From the NCBI RefSeq assembly GCF_009727055.1, contig NC_052358.1:44199948-44263947 (forward strand): a DNA stretch of 64,000 nt. The letters run 5' to 3'. Source of the DNA: Benincasa hispida. Taxonomy: Eukaryota; Streptophyta; Magnoliopsida; Cucurbitales; Cucurbitaceae. This document shows positions 45,087 through 56,945 of the stretch, in pieces. Numbering within the stretch: the first letter of the stretch is position 1; each line of letters starts with the position of its first letter. The position numbers and the translations under genes are program-made. Under the pieces are notes generated by a model. It did no database searches, was not told the origin of the DNA, and saw only the letters and a program-made list of their open reading frames with translations.

Positions 45087-46680
45087 TTAAACAAAAAAAA
45101 CAAGTAAAATTTCTAACTTATGAAGGTAGAAACAAAGAACAATCAATCTTAAAACATAGACAAACAAACAAACCAACAAACTTAAACGCATTGTGAAATA
45201 CAAAATGCAAAAAGACAAGGATAGAGGAAGCGTCCCTGGAATGTATGTCAATGCGAGTACAAAGATGCTTCGACGCGGCCCTCGGCTGGCTTCACGTAGT
45301 GCGAGAGATGACTTTTCACGTTCCATGCCATCTTCAAAGTATGGCTTCACTCTTTGTCCATTTACTTTGAACACGTTGGTGTCATCCTCCCTTGTTAATT
45401 CCACTACTCCATATGGAAAGACTGTCTTAATGATGAAGGGTCCTGACCACCTCGATTTTAACTTCCTTGGGAACAAACGCAGACGTGAATTGAACAATAG
45501 AACTTTTGGCCAACAACAAGCTCATTCTTACTAATGCGCTGGTCGTGCCAACGTTTTGTCTTCTCTTTGTAGGGCTTGTTGTTCTCGTATGCGTTCAATC
45601 GCCACTCCTCAAGCTCATTGAGCTGAAGTTTGCATTGAGTGCCCGTGGCATCCAAGTTCAAATTTAGCTTCTTAACTGCCCAAAAAGCCTTGTGCTCCAA
45701 CTCTAAAGGTAAGTGACAAGATTTTCCAAATACAAGAGAGTATGGAGACATACCTATAGGGGTCTTGTAGTCCTGTAGGCCAGAGCACTTCATCCAGCCT
45801 CTGTGCCCAGTCCTTCCGCATTGCGTTGACAACTTTCTCCAGGATAGATTTGATTTCTCGATTGGATACTTCGGCTTGATCGTTCGTTTGTGAGTGGTAT
45901 GCGGTAGCGATTTTGACATTATATTTGGAAAGTAATTTAGAAATGATGTGATTAATGAAGTGCGTACCTTCGTCACTTATCAGGGCTCTTAGCGTTCCAA
46001 ATCGCGTGAAAATGTTCCTGGTAAGAAACTTGGAAACAGTCGACGCATCATTCCTAGCACAAGCTATTGCTTATACCCACTTTGATACATAGTCTACTGC
46101 AAGCAGGATATACTGTTGGCCGCAGGACAGGAGAAAAGGTCTCATAAAATCAATACCCCAAACATCAAACAGCTCAACTTCGAGAATATTGTTCAAAGGC
46201 ATTGCGTCCCTTGAAGAAATGTTCCCGGTGCGTTGGCAGGCGTCACATTTACGAACAAACTCCCTCACATGTTTGAAGAGGGTGGGCCAGAAGTATCTGC
46301 TTTGAAAGATCTTCACAGCGGTTCTTTGCCTACCGAAATGCCCTCCGTAAGGAGAGTCGTGACACTCAGCTAAGATGCGTTGTGTCTTCTCCTTTGGAAT
46401 GCATCGACGCATTATGAAGTCAGGGCCTTGTTTATAGCAAAACGGTTCATCCCAAAAATAAAATTTGTTGTCATGCACTAACCGTTTCTTTTGCTGAGAG
46501 TTGAAATTCCCAGGGAATTGCTTGGTGGTTAAGTAATTGACTATGTCCACATACCAAGGTTCCCTGCCTTCAACTCTGAACAGGCTTTCATCAGGAAATG
46601 CATCCTTGATTTCACTTTCTTGATCTTGCATTTCCTGATTTTCTATCCTGGACAGGTGGTCAACCACCTAATTCTCGGTT
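45087..46680 (-). pseudogene. C integrase and pol C-terminus
   Basis: 46667-46071 has the zinc domain ([30 protein letters not shown]) and core start [13 protein letters not shown]. The next block shows ISDEGTHF (second Asp) and [12 protein letters not shown] (Glu), so D,D,E can be followed across a frame change near 46070. 45976-45458 includes [20 protein letters not shown] and [19 protein letters not shown]. 45497-45087 has the end, GPFIIKTVFPYGVVEL and FKVNGQRVKPYFEDG. Confidence 0.85.
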
Positions 46681-48350
46681 CCCTTTCTGTCCTGAATATC
46701 TATATAAAATTCCTGTAGCAGCAGCACCCATCTTATTAATCTTGGCTTCGTGTCTCTTTTAATCATCAGAACTTTATGGCTGAGTGATCGGTATATATGG
46801 TGGCTGACGCACCAACTAAGTACGATCTAAACTTCTCAATGCCAAACACTACAGCCAGCATTTCTTTTTCAGTTGTTGTGTAGTGTTCCTGAGAGTCATT
46901 CAGAGTTTTGGATGCATAGGAGATGGGATGTATCAAATTTTTCTTCTTCTGCCCTAACATTGTTCCAACTGCCACATCACTCGTGTCGCACATAAGAATA
47001 AAACGCTGTGCCCAATCCGGTGCTATTAGTACTGGAGTTGTCGTCAACGCATATTTCAATGTTTCAAACACATCACAGTAGTCTTCATTGAAATCATAGG
47101 GCCGGTTCGCCTCTAGTAATGCGCTCAGAGGTCGTACAATTTGTGAAAATCCTCTAACGAACCTTCGATAGAAGCCGGCATGCCCTAGAAAACTTCGCAG
47201 AGCTTTAACATTTGACGATGGTGGAAGTTTTGCTATGACATCTATCTTGGCTTCATCTACTTCCAACCAAGCCTTAGATACTTTGTGCCTTAAGACAATT
47301 CCTTCAGTCACCATGAAGTGACATTTTTCCCAATTCAGCACAAGGTTTGTTTCCTCGCACCGAGCAAGGATGGCCTCCAAATTATCTAGGCATGATTGGA
47401 ATGAGTCTCCAAAGACTAAGAAATCGTCCATGAAGACTTCAACGGTCTTTTCTAAGAAGTCAGAGAAGATAGCCATCATACACCTTTGGAATGTCCCAAG
47501 TGCGTTGCACAGCCCAAAGGGCATGCGTCTGAATGCAAATGTTCCAAAGGGACAGGTAAACGTTGTCTTCTTCTGATCTTTTGGATCAATCAAAATCTAG
47601 TTATAACCAGAGTATCCATCAAGAAAGCAATAAAATTCTTTGCCAGCAAGTCTGTCAAGCATTTGGTCAATGAAAGGAAGAGGGAAGTGGTCTTTCTTGG
47701 TTACTGCATTGAGCTTCCTGTAATCCATACAGATGCGCCAGCCCGTGACAATCCTCGAAGGTATGAGTTCATTATTGCTATTGACTATCACAGTCGTTCC
47801 TCCTTTCTTAGGAACACATTGGACTGGGCTTACCTAGCTACTGTCGGATATAGGATAGATGACTCCCGCGTCTAACCATTTTAAAATTTCTTTCTTGACC
47901 ACTTTTTTCATTATGGGGTTCAGCCTTCTTTAAGGCTCAATCAATCCCGACTTCCCTTCTTCCAGCCTAATCTTATGCATGCAATAATAAGGGTTGATGC
48001 CACGGATATTCGCTAGCGTCCAACCTATTATACGCATGTGCTTTTTCAGCATCTGCAAGAGAGAGTGCTCGTTAGGCTCTATAAGATTCGCGAAAATGAT
48101 CACAGGTAAAGTTTTATTTGTTCCAAGGAAGGCATATTTCAGGTGACTAGGTAACGGTGTCAAGTTCTGGTGGTTCATCAAGTGATGGACGCGTTGGTTT
48201 TGTCCGCCGCTCACTCAGACTTGGCGGCTCTGATTCTTTCAGGTTCTTCTCCAACGCGAGGACCTCGCATACATGGGTCTCTTCTTCAGGCAACTCTATA
48301 CTGTTCAGCTAACAATCTTCACTATCTGGGAATTTTAATGCGTTTAACAC
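46681..48350 (-). pseudogene. C reverse transcriptase and RNase H
   Basis: RT: WRICMDYRKLNAVTKKDHFP (47791-47597), a stop, then a 275-codon open block (47593-46766) with MPFGLCNALGTFQR, the catalytic box VFMDDFLVFG, RSFLGHAGFYRRFVRGF, and RNase H words ILMCDTSDVAVGTML, TTTEKEMLAVVFGIEKF and [10 protein letters not shown]. The lead-in LPSHLKYAFLGTNKTLPV is at about 48170-48110. Only single stops and shifts separate the blocks, so C is the best preserved pol in the window besides the 3' part of A. Confidence 0.87.
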
Positions 48351-48856
48351 ATTAAACTTCACCTCTTGATTATCTACGTGCATAGTTAATTCTCCTTTAT
48401 GCATGTCTATTAAAACTTTCCCAGTAGCTAGAAATGAGCGTCCAAGGATAATTGGTACATCCCTGTCCGCTTCATAGTCCAAGATAATAAAGTCTACTGG
48501 AAATATGAAGTTGTCAACCTTTACCAGAACGTTTTCAATCTTTCATTCTGGGTACTTGATTGTTCTGTCAGCAAGTTGAAGAGTAATAGAAGTGGGTTGT
48601 GCTTCACCAATTCCCAATTTCTTAAAGATTGAGAGTGGCATGAGATTAATGCTAGCTCCCAAATCACACAATGCATGACCCAGATCCAATCCTTCTATCG
48701 AGCAAGGAACTGTGAAGCTCCCAAGGTCCTTCTATTTCTTGGGTAGACTGTTGCTTACTAACGCGTTGCACTCTTCCGTTAGCGCAATTACTTCCGTTTC
48801 GCTGACTCTTCTTTTCTTCGTCAAAATATCCTTATAAAATTTAAATATGTTGGCAT
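48351..48856 (-). pseudogene. C protease
   Basis: Minus strand shows [20 protein letters not shown] (about 48680-48620), then SITLQLADRTIKYPE and DFIILDYEADRDVPIILG, the Athila-type protease. A stop lies next to YPE. Confidence 0.75.
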
Positions 48857-50013
48857 CTACGTTAAGGCCTCTATAAGTGGAATGTTGATATGCAATTGCC
48901 TTAGGAGCTCAAGAAAGCGCTTGAATTGTTGTTCATCATTCTTCTTCATCAGACGTCTAGGGAATGGTGCGTTCAGTGGCACTGCAAGTTTTCCCGCATT
49001 AGACGTACTGGGTTCTGAATGGCTTGTGGTCTCGGCCGTTCTTTCTTCTTGATCTTCTACTGCCATTGGATGTGTGATGCGTTCTTTTGAAGGACTACTG
49101 TTTCTTGGATTCATTCTTCTTTCTTCAAGAGCTTTTCCACTTCGCAATGTCACCACGTGACATTGCTCATTTCCATTGTTGTTCCCAGGAGTTTCAGTGT
49201 TTCTAGGTAGAACTCCAGGCTTTTTGTTCTTCAACTCGCTCGTTATCTGCCCTACCTGTATTTCCAGGTTTCTGATTGATGATGCCTGGCTTTTCAGCAA
49301 CGCGTCATTCTGGGCTATGTACTCCTTTAATAGGTTCTCAAGCGAAGATCCTAAGCTCGACGCCTGTCCTCCTCTATTAAAGGATTGTTGATGTGGCTAA
49401 TGCGTTTGTTGAAATGCAGTTGGTGGTCCTTGCCTTTACTGTTGGTTCGCGCCTGGGTGGTGCTCCTAATGATTTCCTCTTGTCCAAGAAAAATTTGGAT
49501 GGTTCCTCCATCTAGAATTATATGTATTGGAAAATGGGTTGTTTTTAATGAAACATACTGACTGAGGATTTTGTGGGTAATCCGCATAGGAGTGAGGATC
49601 TCCACAGCCCACACAACTAAGCATGGGTTGCCCGAACGCTTCTACCTGATTCACCTTCTGCTGATTTGATACGTTTCCTAGCGTTATGTTCTGCAAAAGG
49701 CTGGTCATCGTCGCCACTTGAGCAGAAAGTGTGGCTATTGTGTTTGAATCGATAGAATTAACATTCTGAGACCTCTTCTTCCTGTCAGCTCTTCCATCAT
49801 ACGTATCGTCCAACCATTCTATGTTGTGTTTAGCAATGCGGTCTAATATCTCTTTAGCCTCAACGTACGATTTATCCATAATTCCACCAACTGCCACTGC
49901 GTTTGCTACCATCTGCGATGCTCTATTCAATCCACCATAAAAAGTCTCAATTTGGATAGTTAGTGGTAGTCCATGCTTCGGGCAATTTTTTACCAATCCC
50001 TTAAAACGCTCCC
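48857..50013 (-). pseudogene. C gag, N-terminally truncated
   Basis: Begins in mid-protein at RFKGLVKNCPKHGLP, homologous to the middle of A gag. Continues ETFYGGLNRASQMVANAVAV, AKEILDRIAKHNIEW, a zinc-knuckle-like CVGCGDPHSYADYP, NNPFSNTYNSRWRNHPNFSW, and (49300-48857) NLEIQVGQITSELKNKKPG with VTLRSGK. A frameshift lies near 49350-49470. The capsid N-terminus is missing because of the deletion joining it to the LTR. Confidence 0.82.
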
Positions 50014-50017
50014 ATGT

Positions 50018-50237
50018 GACGCTTCTTACTTATGCGTTAGCGTTAATTCTCGTGTTGAAATCCTGCAATATAATGCATTAGTGCCGCAATATTTAGTAAT
50101 AAGACTTCTTTTGCATGATTTTTCTAATGTTTAAATAATTCCATGCGTTTCTTCTAAAAATGAGGAGAATTTAGCATTAAAAACCTTAGTTGTTCCAACT
50201 TAAGAGCAAAAATAACTTGTATTTCTACAAGTTATCA
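50018..50237 (-). repeat. C 5' LTR remnant
   Basis: Matches 40930-41148 and ends ACAAGTTATCA at the ACAGT duplication. The remaining ~1.3 kb of the LTR, primer site and gag start are absent. Confidence 0.85.
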
Positions 50238-50242
50238 ACAGT

Positions 50243-50609
50243 CTACTGAAGCACGATATTTACTTAGAAAATTTATCCCCAAGATAGCATCAAACTCCAA
50301 CAACTCTAAGGGAAGTAAATCAACATAGAAGTCCTGACCATTGATTAGTATCCCACAATGATTATAACATTTATCTATTATTATCATATCTCCCAACGTG
50401 GTAGAGATAAATAATTCTTCAGCCATAGGCTCAACCAACCTATCTGTACTAGATGCATACATGTTAGATATAAATGAATGTGTGGCACCAGGGTCAAATA
50501 AAACATAAGCAGACTGTGCACATAATATGACATTATCGGTCACAAGATCTGGAGACTCCACTGCCTCCTGGTGTGTCACGGCAACACTCGCCCCTGTTGC
50601 TGGGGTCAA
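50243..50609 (-). pseudogene. B protease, N-side
   Basis: Reads SAYVLFDPGATHSFISNMYA (active site DPGA in place of DSGA), LPLELLEFDAILGINFLSKY and ends RASVDC, where C is inserted. The reading frame is open. Confidence 0.85.
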
Positions 50610-51738
50610 CCTACAACATTCTTCTGCTTAGCAACACTTGACCTTTCGCCTTGATTTCCAGTGCCCTTTGGTTGGTTAACTGTCTGGGAGATTGTTTGTT
50701 GTGCTGTTGGGGTGTCCCTGTTCACCTGGGGACAGTCCTTCTTGAAATGCCCTACTTATTCACATTGGAAACATACACCTCTACCACTATAGCATACTTC
50801 AAGATGCCTCTTGCCACAACTAGGGCACATCAGTTTTCTGTCTGTGCTGGCTACTGACTCACCAGCTCGTGGCATCTCTGGTCGGCTAACTGCACTGGCC
50901 GAGGGTCTCGATTTCTTTTTCCTGGATCCCTGCCAATTTGTACCCCTGAATTGGCTTCCACTAGTCTGAGTTGCAACTGGATGTCAGGATCTCCTGTCTC
51001 TAGGCCCTATTACTGCCTCACTGCCCCTTGGCAACTGCTCATCATCTGCCAAACTCCGCTCGACTCGTATCGTCGTTTCTACTAATTGGTTAAAATCTAG
51101 CCAATTAGCTATAGATGTCATCGAAGTTCTGATTTCTTTTCTCAAGCCTTGTTCAAATTTCCTACATCTATCTCTTTCCTCAGCAATAATCGGTAGAGCA
51201 TACTGTGATAACTCTGTAAACTTCTGCTCATATTTTGCCACTGACATTGTTCCCTACGTTAGTCTGAGGAACTCATCCCTTTTTGCATCTCAGAACGAGT
51301 TGGGGTAATACTTGTCTTCAAAGGCCTTCGTGAACTCAGGCCATAACATCACATCTGTACTGGCTTGTCTGGCAGATATCACTTTCCACCATTTCTCTAC
51401 TTCTTTCTGCAGTAGAAAGGTGGCTAGCCTTACTTTCTTGTCCTCTGGACAACTCATAACATTGAAACATTTTTCAACTACATCCAGCCATAACTCGGCT
51501 TCAGTCGGGTCTGCTGTACCTTCAAATGTCACAGCCCCTAAGGCTTTAAACCTCTCAATACCATATTTCTTCTCTGGGTCTAATTGTCTTCTCTGTGCTA
51601 TCTTGTCAAAAACTATATCTTCTAGCTGAGAATCTGCCCTTGCCTGGGGAGTACTAGACTCTCCCTTCGACGTCGTTTCCTGACCCACTAGATCATTCAC
51701 CTTCTTTTTCCCACCCGGTGCGTTCTTTCTAACCTCCG
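50610..51738 (-). pseudogene. B gag with zinc knuckle
   Basis: 51700-51290: RFKALGAVTFEGTADPTEAE, WLDVVEKCFNVM, KEVEKWWKVISARQ (typical chromovirus capsid). 51247-50984: VAKYEQKFTELSQYALPII, RKFEQGLRKEIRTSM. At about 50830-50755 the knuckle CPSCGKRHLEVC and CFQCE*VGHFKKDC, with a stop inside the CCHC. The N-terminus runs directly into LTR sequence at 51739. Confidence 0.83.
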
Positions 51739-53693
51739 AAAGCCTTCTAATTTAAATACCAACCGATTTTACACATTAATAGTATATGCATACAGCAAGC
51801 CTCCTAAAGGTTCTACAAAGATTATATAAACACATGCATACAACCATGACATAACATTTATAGCAAAATATTCACAGATGGCCCAAAAATTCCTAATAAA
51901 GCCCTAGTCCCTCTCAAAACATGTGTACATAAACAGGCCATCAACTTAAGTTCTCCTTAACAAGCCGGGCCTTTCAGTGGAAAGCAGCAGTAGGATCAAC
52001 CTTGAGGAATCTGACCGCTACCTGAAAAAGGGAAACACAAAAAATCTATGAGCTAGTAGCCCAGTGAGTGACTGTAGAATCATATTACATCATGCATTAT
52101 ATCGGTATTAAAATGTAAATATACTGATGAGTATCTCAAGCAACTTTCTCTAAATATAGCTTTAAACTATTCTTAGACATCATTAAACATCATTATTCCT
52201 TAGTTGAGAAGGAGCCTATAACACTCTAGCTCCCAACATCTATTACCGGCCAAGAGACCCATACTTCGGCCTCCCTTTGATGGTGTATGGCCTAGGAGAC
52301 CCATACTTCGGCCTCTCATTTAGAACTACCTACGTGCACGTGGAGTTTTCTAAGTACTGTCAATACCTTAGGTACTATTACCCAGATACCTTCTCCATGT
52401 CCTTCAGTATCGGGTTATTTCATAGCATTAAATTAAGTTTCTCTACATGTCATTTACACAAGAACTCATTCTATCATAGCCTTCCTCTAGGAAGCATATT
52501 TCAACATTAGAAACTTAACTTTTGTAATGATTTCACCACATACCTTGGCCTGTGTTACACATATACAAGTCGGGGAACATACGTTAAGCTATTCTTCAAC
52601 CATTTGTTGCTTGAGGGAGTATAAATTCATCATTAACATTATTGTAACTTACTTGACCTTATATGCATAAGTATTAAAAACATTAAGTTCACTTAGTCAC
52701 TCACAGCTCGTCGGGGCTCTTAACAGTTTATACACCTCTCCTAGCTCTTCTTGGCCTGAAAGGACATAATTCCCGGTTAAACTACTTAGAATTCTTCACA
52801 AAATACCTTAAATAGTTCATTTACTAATGGAACTTTCATCAACAAAGACAGAATTACTAGCGAGATAATCATCAGAAGTGAATTCATCCTCATGAGCGAG
52901 ATCAAGCTTTCCCTAGCAAACTTTCATCCTAGCGATACTCACCTTACCAGCGAGATTCAGCCCAAATTCCTGCGAGATTTCCTTCTTGAGCGAGATCTTC
53001 AGCAAAAAATTAACGAGATTATCATCCTGAGTAAGATCCTCATGCCCTTTATCTCGCTCTCGCTCTCTATGGTGAGTTGTTTGCTTGTTCTTCCCAAGCA
53101 GCTGTTTGTTTCTATACAGATTCTTTGTTTCAACTTCAAAAATTCATAACTCAAAATCCAAAACTCTTTTGAAGAAACTACCTTCTACAAACTTGTTTAT
53201 AATTGAGTTAACTTTCTTACCTTAAAATTTCAGCTAAAAACACCTTATAGTTTGGCCTGAAACTTTCAATATTCACCTCAGGTTCTGATTAATTCGAGAT
53301 TCTACCTCTTCTGAAAATTCTTCACTTTTTGTTCTTCTCCTCTTGTAATCTTCCTCCGGCAAGACAACCTCGAAAACTAGATTCTCCCATCTTTCACATG
53401 GCACTAATTTCACTAAATTTGCTCTTGCCAATTGCCAAAACCATGCTTTTGAATTTTCACTTACTTTTAATCTTTCTGCCGCCTCCCGAGTTCAAGGATT
53501 AAATTGCCACGTCACCCCATACTTAGTGCCTCCAGCTAAACCAATAAATGAGCTTCCTCATTTAATATATTTTTTTTCTTTGCTATCTCCACAACTCCTA
53601 TATATACACATAGATTTCCATTGGTTAAATATTTAATACAACATTCCTTTGGCTAACATACTTATCTAGGGAACTTAGAGTTCGGGGTTTACA
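51739..53693 (-). repeat. B 5' LTR (U5 end deleted)
   Basis: Co-linear with 31729-33748 at high identity, ending GGGGTTTACA at 53693. The equivalent of 31644-31728 and the primer site are missing, and gag-coding sequence adjoins directly at 51738. Confidence 0.88.
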
Positions 53694-53698
53694 TGTGT

Positions 53699-54929
53699 GA
53701 TGCCAGCGGTTATGCAATGGGGGCAGTGTTAGCACAGAAGGAAAAGACAATACTACACCCCATCGCATATGCGAGTAGGACATTGAACTCCGCCCAGACA
53801 AACTACACTATCACAGAGAAGGAGCTTCTTGCGGTGATCTTTGCACTGGAAAAATTTAGAGCTTACTTGCTGGGATCCAAAGTGATAGTTCACACCGACC
53901 ACTTGGCAATAAAATATTTAATGACCAAAAAAGATGCAAAGTCGAGGCTAATCCGATGGGTTCTTCTCCTCCAAGAATTCAACATGGAAATAATTGACCG
54001 CAAGGGTTCGGAGAACCAAGTTGCTGACCACCTATCAAGATTAGAGAATCCAGAAGTAGACCGCATTCAGTCAGAGGTGAACGCATCCTTTCCAGATGAG
54101 CAGTTGTTCAAACTTGAAGAATTACCATGGTATGCAGATGTTGTCAATTACCTGGTCTGTGAGCAATTTTCGGAGAATTACACAGCCCACCAAAAGAGGT
54201 GGCTTATGCATGAACATAAATCCTACTATTGGGACGAGCCGAATCTTTACAAGAGGGGGTCAGACCAGATCTTACGTCTGTGTGTGCCAGAGACTGCTTA
54301 TCAGCGCATACTTTCCCAGTGCCATGATTCACCCTATGGCGGACATTTCGAAGGTCAACGCATAGCAACAAAAGTGTTACAAAGTGGGTATTATTGGCCA
54401 ACTCTATTCAAGGATGCGCGAGACAATTCTATGAAATGCGACAAGTGTCAACGCACGAGAAACATTTCATGGAAGAATGCAATGCCGATGAATATTATAT
54501 TGGAATTGAAACTTTTCGACGTATGGGGCATAGACTTCATGGGGCAATTTCCACCATCAAATGGTCACAAGTACATTCTATTGGCCGTCGATTATGTCTC
54601 CAAGTGGATTGAAGCAGTATCATGCGTTACAAATGATGCGGCGACAATCTCCAGATTCTTACGAAGAAACATCTTCACTCGTTTTGGCACCCCACATGCC
54701 ATAATAAGTGATGAAGGCTCACACTTTGTAAATGGCATCATCAATAAATTAATGCTCAAGTATAATGTCCATCATAAGGTAGCCACCGCATATCATCTCC
54801 AGACAAACGGCCAAGCTGAGGTTTCTAATACGGAAATCAAGTTGGTTCTAGAAAAGGTGGTGAATCCACACGCAAGGATGGGCCATGAAGCTTCACGATG
54901 CCTTATGGGCATACATGACTGCTTATAAA
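53699..54929 (+). CDS. A pol, RNase H-integrase part (partial, open)
   Basis: About 410 open codons, the longest intact reading frame in the window. RNase [44 protein letters not shown] and VADHLSRLE, with the D, E, D, D carboxylates in place. Integrase zinc domain: [14 protein letters not shown] and CDKCQRTRN. Core: [13 protein letters not shown] (Asp), [13 protein letters not shown] (Asp), [13 protein letters not shown] (Glu). It begins where B ends, so it has no start codon of its own, and it stops because E is inserted after [17 protein letters not shown] sequence. Part of a broken element, so not expected to be expressed alone. Confidence 0.85.
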
Positions 54930-56409
54930 TGAAGGAAATCGGACTCACAATTTCCATGAGCAGCGGAATAAGACTATTCTAAATTACAATCATGAATCAA
55001 CATATATTTACAGTCGTTGACTTCCATACAAGCGGTTATGCAAATAATACAGAGAAATTACAGCATGAACATCAAATGCACAGAGGGAAAAACTGTACTA
55101 ACAAAGGCAAATGCATCTCCACGCTCCGATGCGCGACCGCTCGAACAACAGCGACCACGAACACTCAATCTACACGNAAAAACTGTACTAACAAAGGCAA
55201 ATGCATCTCCACGCTCCGATGCGCGACCGCTCGAACAACAGCGACCACGAACACTCAATCTACACGTCTGCAACATCGCATGAACAGTTCGCGCTCGTCC
55301 TCAACGATCTCCTCGGTCACGATCTCCTCCGCAACACCACGAACGGACTCCTCCAAAGCACCACAAACGGCCTCCAGAAAACCTCGACGATGTCGAGTTG
55401 AGTCTGACACCACCAACAAGGCGACCTTGGTATTGTCAGTATGAGAATCCAGAGGGTGGGCTCTGTTTGGAGTTGGTGTGAGGCAGACCGACAGCTATTA
55501 GGCATTCCACTAAAGACGACAGCTGAACTCTCCTCACTATAGATATATTATGTGTCCATCTTAACCAATCAGTAGTGCGACAACCCTTCACAGATCGCTC
55601 GTAACTACAGCTGGGCCAATAATTTTTATGCCTCTTTAGTTACATCAGTCTCCTTAAGTACCACTGATCCCTCTAATGAACATAAATCATAGTCCTACTA
55701 TGACTGCGTCTTCTCTTCCAAAGAGAAATTGTGGCCACTATGTTCAAGCCCCGAAATTAGCCCTTAGGGAGCAATCTCTCTACTTATCCCTGCTTCAGAA
55801 AAAGAGTGAATTCCATATTGTGGATTGAGTTTTCAGCTCCCAGATCAGACAAGTCTAAAAAAGGTAGGCATGTGAGTTGGCAATCTGGCCACTCTCACCC
55901 ATACTAATCAAAGGACCGCCCTCAAAGGCAGGAGTTCACAAAACACTCAGGATTAAGGTCGTGTCACCTATGGTCGTTTAGGTGAGATGCAAGTCTCTAG
56001 TATCAACGATGTTATATATATTCTAGTCATTACGTGGTCCAAGTCTTATACAAACTCTTTGTATAGGACACCCCCACTCCACGTCTCCACACGAATGGTC
56101 AGGATCTACCATCTGTAGTAGTATACAACACTTGCAAACCTCTATAAAGTGGGTCGTATCTGTAGTGTCACCAAGATCAGGTATCCCACCTTAATCCTTA
56201 TACTATAGACCGATTTAGGTTATCACTTAAGGCATGATCCACTTGTATATCACATATACATGCTTAAGTTCACATAAGATAACCAAGGAGTTTTGTTTAT
56301 TGGATATGAATAAATGCCATAATTAAATAACATTTATTTTATTCAATGAACAATGTGTATCTTTACAGAACAACGAGACTCCGGGAGAATTAGGAGACCA
56401 ATCCCAACA
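54930..56409 (-). repeat. E copia 3' LTR
   Basis: In element orientation starts TGTTGGGATTGG (56409) and ends GATTTCCTTCA (54930). Shorter than the F1 LTR by a deletion near 55440-55500. Contains an artefactual 89 bp duplication around N 55177. Confidence 0.85.
55088..55266. other. Assembly join: 89 bp perfect duplication around an N
   Basis: 55088-55176 equals 55178-55266, N at 55177. Overlapping contig ends placed in series. Open frames spanning it are not real. Confidence 0.92.
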
Positions 56410-56424
56410 ATCTCCCACTTGTCC
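56410..56424 (-). other. E polypurine tract
   Basis: Minus strand GGACAAGTGGGAGAT directly before the LTR start; ACAAGTGGGAGA is a common plant copia tract. Confidence 0.8.
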
Positions 56425-56515
56425 TAATGACTCGGGAGACTAATGTACAATACATTATAAACATATACAATATACAATAAACTAGGGCATACCCCAGTAT
56501 CATCTCTCACTTTCC

Positions 56516-56830
56516 CTAGACAAGATGTCGCATGTCCCGTAGACTCAAACTCTCCAGATGACCTTCGAACACTTTAGCCGTGAGGACCTTTGTAAAGGGA
56601 TCAACAACGTTGTGCTCCGATGCGATCTGCTCGACTATCACATCACCACGATGCACAATTTCCCTGATCAGGTGATATTTTCGTTCTATGTGCTTACCTC
56701 GACGATGACTCCAAGGCTCCTTCGAATTCGCCACCGCCCCGCTGTTATCACAATAAAGAGTGATAGGCAAATCCATATTTGGAACAACTTCCAAATCTGT
56801 AAGGAACTTCCTCAGCCAAACAGCCTCTTT
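56516..56830 (-). pseudogene. E RNase H, C-terminal part
   Basis: Reads EAVWLRKFLTDLEVVPNMD, ITLYCDNSGAVANSKEPWSH (catalytic Asp), RGKHIERKYHLIREIVHRGD and HNVVDPFTKVLTAKVFEGH. It ends at LRDMRHLV close to the LTR. Cut at its N-side by N 56831; continues at 58997. Confidence 0.87.
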
Positions 56831-56831
56831 N

Positions 56832-56945
56832 CCAATAAAGAAAGGACCAACGCATTCAAGGTCAACGGGCAAAGAGTCAAGATGTATCACAGAGGAGACT
56901 TTCATCGCGAGAAAACCTCCGTGGACCTGAGGAATCCTGATTGAA
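56832..56945 (+). pseudogene. A pol C-terminal end
   Basis: Plus strand reads TNAFKVNGQRVKMYHRGDF then HREKTSVDLRNPD and a stop, homologous to the C pol end (VFKVNGQRVKPYFEDG). This is the last stretch of the Athila polyprotein. Its contig starts at the N. Confidence 0.8.

Larger units (their letters stand above)
39641..50237 (-). mobile_element. C: Athila-type element with third ORF, inserted in B protease
   Basis: Flanked by ACAGT (39636-39640 and 50238-50242). Excising it restores B protease ...SVDC|YKKEVVLRK. Minus order: 5' LTR remnant 50237-50018, gag 50013-48857, protease, RT, RNase H, integrase to 45087, third ORF 44756-42262, 3' UTR, PPT, 3' LTR 41148-39641. The 5' LTR keeps only ~220 bp, fused to mid-gag, so primer site and gag start are gone. 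Confidence 0.87.
31644..53693 (-). mobile_element. B: Tekay/Del-like gypsy element, 22 kb with nested C and D
   Basis: Flanked by TGTGT (31639-31643 and 53694-53698). Removing 31644-53693 plus one copy restores ELMCDASGY of A. Minus-strand order: 5' LTR 53693-51739, gag, CCHC knuckle, protease, RT, RNase H, integrase with chromodomain-like end, PPT, 3' LTR 33748-31644. C sits in protease and D in integrase. The 5' LTR has lost its last ~85 bp together with the primer site and gag start. Confidence 0.85.
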
